Part shown: positions 61,139 to 64,000 of the stretch, piece after piece
How the letters are laid out: the number at the start of each line of letters is the position of its first letter
Numbering within the stretch: the first letter of the stretch is position 1
NCBI RefSeq assembly: GCF_000002425.4
Contig: NC_037261.1
Span: forward strand, 6,100,098 to 6,164,097
Source: Physcomitrium patens
Lineage: Eukaryota > Streptophyta > Bryopsida > Funariales > Funariaceae
Length of the DNA: 64,000 nt
Reading direction: 5' to 3'
Made by a program: the position numbers and the translations under genes
The notes under the pieces: generated by a model
Database searches by the model: none
What the model saw: only the letters and a program-made list of their open reading frames with translations
Told to the model about the DNA's origin: nothing

Positions 61139-61430
61139 GTGTTGTTGGACTTATTTACTCTAGTAGATAATATTTCACCATCCAAAGCATCTGACATCCT
61201 ATTTCTAAGATGTTTGTGGTGTGAAAAGGTTCTTAAGGTGGTTTTGGAAGATGATGTATAAATCCTACTAGGAGGTTCTTCATTATGATACAAATGCCAT
61301 AAAGTAACATCCATATGTGAATACATCCTCTAATGTTTAATTTGTGTATGCAATACATGTAAGTAGATACCCAAATTTGGTTGTTGTATTGTCTTTTTGT
61401 ATATTAAATAATCTACAATATTTGAAGCTA
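61139..61430. other. Short unassigned stretch
   Basis: No match to other repeats here. A minus-strand ORF (61326-61084) overlaps J's LTR end and is unsupported. Confidence 0.4.
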
Positions 61431-61986
61431 TGTTTTACAGACATATTTATTTATGTCAATAGTTATTTATATAATTAGATAAAATAGATAAATATAGATT
61501 AATTTTATAAAGTCCTCTAGAATAGCTTTTTAGAAGCTTCAAAGACGCGATTTTGACTTTAGATGTGTTTGAAGGTTAGAAATTTGGCCAATAAGTTAAC
61601 CACATGTTGGTAGCTTGTGGAACAAGTTAATTATGTATAATAGCTTATGAATCAAACAAACTATGTGGCGCATGTATAGATAACATACCTTGTAAGTTAA
61701 GACATAGGACTAACAAAGTCAATATATTTTGGAGGTCTTATAGGACATCTCCACGTAGCTTCTAATTAAGAGTATATATGGATGCAAGAGTGAAGCCTTC
61801 TTCATTCTTGTCAAGACCATTTTAGTCCTTAATCTTGTTCATAGATTTTTTAGTATTCTTGTTTTTTGGCACTAGCCATTCTAGTTTAATATTATATTAT
61901 CTTTGACTGACTTTTTAATTCTTTTTAGTGACAAAAGACTGTATTGAAGATTTTTTTTTTTTGAGATTGATGTCGATAATTTGACA
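61431..61986 (+). repeat. Element K LTR (B family)
   Basis: Decayed copy in the same orientation as 40652-41184. The TATA-adjacent palindrome survives with one G-U type change (about 61786-61811). Ends AATTTGACA. Confidence 0.75.
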
Positions 61987-62334
61987 AGAATGTTAATATA
62001 ATATTTTTATCTTATTTTAAAAATAAATAGATTATCCCACTTCTATTGTTGTATTTTAAAGGTTGCAGACTATCCAACTTTTAAAAAAATAAAGACTTAT
62101 TTCCTAATATTGATCTTTTTTTTAAAGAGAGTAGATTATCCTACTTTGTGGAATTTTTTATTAAAGGGATTCTTGCTTCTACAAGTTCAAGAGAGGAAAG
62201 AATTAGTATCTCTCAGAATTTGGATGGAACAAGATAAAATTTTGAAGATGTTTACAACAAGTTAAGCTCTACTTAAGATTACACCCTTTCTAATATGTAG
62301 ATGGATTTAGTCAAGTTGGCTTTATATGTGTACT
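61987..62334 (+). pseudogene. Element K leader and gag fragment
   Basis: Leader hairpin motifs are decayed (AGATTATCC at 62024 and 62132). A gag trace N-L-D-G-T-R then a stop then N-F-E-D-V follows at 62220 and runs into element E at 62335. Confidence 0.6.
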
Positions 62335-62778
62335 TGTCATGGACATACATTGGAAGATTCTTCAAATATTCTTCTAGAATATTCTCTAAAGATTCTCTAA
62401 AGATTCTCTAAAGATTCCTTTAGAAGGTTCTAGAAGATTCTTAGAATATTCCCTAAAGATTCTCTTAGAAGGTTCTAGAATATTCTTAGAAGGTTCTAAA
62501 ATATTCTGATAGATTCTAGGAAGTTGCTCGAGAAGTTTTCTAATTAGTAGAAGTTGTTGGAGAAGCGTCCTAGTTAGCGGAAGTAGCTCGAGAAGCTTCC
62601 TATTCAGTAATATATATAGGAGTCGAGGCTGAAGGGTTCTTCAGTCTCGACAACACATCTCTTGGAGTTCTAGCTCACCGTTCTGGTGTTGTTCTTGTAC
62701 TCATCTGTTTAATCTAGTTCTGTTACTTCTTCTTGAACTTCTTATTAGATTTCAAGTCTGTATTTTGTGTCCATGACA
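62335..62778 (+). repeat. Element E 5' LTR
   Basis: 444 bp with an 11-bp perfect terminal inverted repeat, TGTCATGGACA/TGTCCATGACA. Internal TTCTAGAA/AAGATTCT repeats lie at 62370-62520. TATATATAGG is at 62611-62620 and a 13-bp palindrome (one wobble) at 62622-62651. Confidence 0.85.
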
Positions 62779-62801
62779 GTTTGTCGAGACTACATTTTCA
62801 C

Positions 62802-62813
62802 TGGTATCAGAGC
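62802..62813 (+). other. Element E primer-binding site (initiator Met tRNA)
   Basis: TGGTATCAGAGC, a perfect plant initiator-methionine primer site, but 23 nt inside the LTR end instead of the usual 0-5. Confidence 0.8.
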
Positions 62814-62830
62814 TAGTTCCTTCTTGTTAG

Positions 62831-63011
62831 AGAGTGGATTACCCCTCTTCTTGAAGGTGTGCTAGTGTTTTAGAGGTTGCGGATTACCCTCCTCTAAACT
62901 GATATCTCTTCTTTCTCAATATTGGAGCCTTATTCTTCTTGGAGAGAGTGGATTACCCCTCATCTTGGAGTCTTAAGGCGTTTTAGAGGTTGCGGAGTAC
63001 TCTCCTCTGAA
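62831..63011 (+). ncRNA. Leader stem-loop array of element E
   Basis: Large hairpins at 62869-62898 (TTTAGAGG/CCTCTAAA) and 62982-63011 (TTTAGAGG/CCTCTGAA) alternate with small ones at 62831-62848 and about 62945-62962 (AGAG, TGGATTACCC, CTCT). Same layout as in C. Confidence 0.65.
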
Positions 63012-63081
63012 CCAATATTGTCCTCTTGTCAAAACTCTTTTTTCTTCTTTCTGAAGGTTAGCCGAAGGTTAAGACGTTAAA

Positions 63082-64000
63082 ATGGCTGAAAGTTTGGAAT
63101 CCAAACTAGACGCCATCATAAATGCTCTTGCCTCGTTGTCACATAGGACAACAGAGATCGAAGGAGTCATGGTAGGACTCCATAACAATGGAGCATCTGG
63201 GATAGCGCCATCTAAAGCATATCAGCCTCAAACTTCTGCGCCAGAAGAAGTAGTTCTACCTCCATTTCAACAAGATCGAGTAGTCCTACAACGAAAGGAG
63301 CCTCGAGTTAGTCTTCCGGATAAGTTTGATGGAACTCGTTCCAAGTTTCGAGGTTTTGTCAACCAAATCAGGTTGATAACAATTTTACAGCCCGAACGTT
63401 ATCCGACGAAGGAAGCGCGTGTTGGGCTTGTTGGAACCTTGCTTACAGCACAAGCTCTGTCTTGGTTTACTCCCTTGTTTGAGAAGCGATCGCCAATCCT
63501 GAGCAACTTTGAAACGTTCCTGGAGGCGTTTGCAGAAGCATTTGGCGAGCATGATAAAGTTCGATGGGCTACAACAAAGATCCGATCACTACGACAAGGA
63601 ACACGCTCTGCATCAGTCTATGCCTCGGATTTCAGACAATTGGCAAGTGACATTAATTGGGGTGAAGAGGCGTTGGTGAGTCAGTTTTATTGGGGCTTGA
63701 AGGATGATGTGAAGGACTTGCTGTTATCTCTTCCTGATCCTCAAACGCTCAACGAAGCTATTAGCCAAGCTGTAAAGTGTGACAACCGCCTATTCTAGCG
63801 TCGCCAAGACCAACGTCCAAGACACCAAATGACTCGTTACGACGTGACTATGTCTGCAAATAGCTTAAACTCACATTCGGAGGCAACAGACATGCAAATC
63901 GACATGGCGCGTGTCCGATCTCTTACTCCAACAGAGAAGAAACGGCGTATGGAGGAAGGGTTATGTTTGTACTGTGGAGAAGAAGGTCACAAGGTTGGAA
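63082..64000 (+). pseudogene. Element E gag, one premature TAG, 3' end outside window
   Basis: 239 codons from ATG 63082 with the family capsid core ([13 protein letters not shown]), ending C-D-N-R-L-F at a TAG (63796-63798). The same frame continues through the basic linker to the zinc knuckle start (C-L-Y-C-G-E-E-G-H-K, about 63970). B and C read through at the same place, so the stop is a single lesion or, less likely, a leaky stop. Confidence 0.85.

Larger units (their letters stand above)
62335..64000 (+). mobile_element. Element E: Ty3/gypsy chromovirus relative, 5' portion, runs off window
   Basis: LTR 62335-62778, primer site, hairpin leader and gag follow in order. Same family as element C. 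Sits in K's gag. The perfect primer site and LTR ends make it one of the youngest copies here. Confidence 0.88.

Noticed and set aside
1..64000. tRNA or rRNA genes
   Set aside because: The only tRNA-like words found are primer-binding sites of retroelements; no cloverleaf was recognised by eye.

Overview
The window reads as land-plant nuclear DNA. It is AT-rich and dominated by layered, decaying LTR retrotransposons, with only two recognisable host genes, each in a GC-richer island. These are a plant-type PyrR/PHS1 riboflavin gene (17.3-19.1 kb, +) and an A1-family, nepenthesin-like aspartic protease gene (44.1-45.7 kb, -). Both are long single-exon reading frames. The three-domain PyrR fusion and the nepenthesin-like protease place the host in the plants. 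I cannot name the species; a non-seed plant is possible but unproven.

Left part (1-15.7 kb): a nest of Ty3/gypsy elements, letters mine. D (-, 12.77-15.7 kb) is an old chromovirus remnant. C (-, LTR 12194-12664, gag to 10618) lies against D's broken pol. A (+, pol 1-2942, 3' LTR 3005-3313 and 9664-10617) sits inside C. B (-, 3314-9658) is nearly complete and sits inside A's 3' LTR, with a 5-bp target duplication. A's pol is unlike the others and resembles a clade I know mainly from basidiomycete fungi.

Middle (19.1-43.2 kb): F (-, B-like) is cut by two adjacent A-family LTRs (21679-24538) and by G (-, 24.77-31.1 kb). G itself carries another A-family LTR (28.2-29.4 kb). H (+, 32.7-39.9 kb) has a tRNA-Asp-type primer site and two successive gag-protease modules. 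A Ty1/copia remnant (-, 39.9-43.2 kb) is split by a B-family LTR.

Right part (43.2-64 kb): the protease gene, AT-rich intergenic DNA with microsatellites, and a GC-rich island without a recognisable gene (50.4-51.3 kb). J (+, 52481-61138) is a decayed gypsy element with both LTRs and a tRNA-Asp-type primer site; a complete solo LTR of the A family sits in its leader. K (+, B-like LTR and gag start) is cut by E (+, 62335 to the window end), which has a fresh-looking LTR, primer site and gag.

The most interesting signals are non-coding. The B/C/E leaders carry repeated stem-loops presenting a GGATTACC apex, with compensatory and wobble changes in the stems. The same LTRs carry a 10-13-bp palindrome just downstream of the TATA box. 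Others are the fungal-like pol of A, an extra ORF in B, and altered catalytic triads in the aspartic protease.
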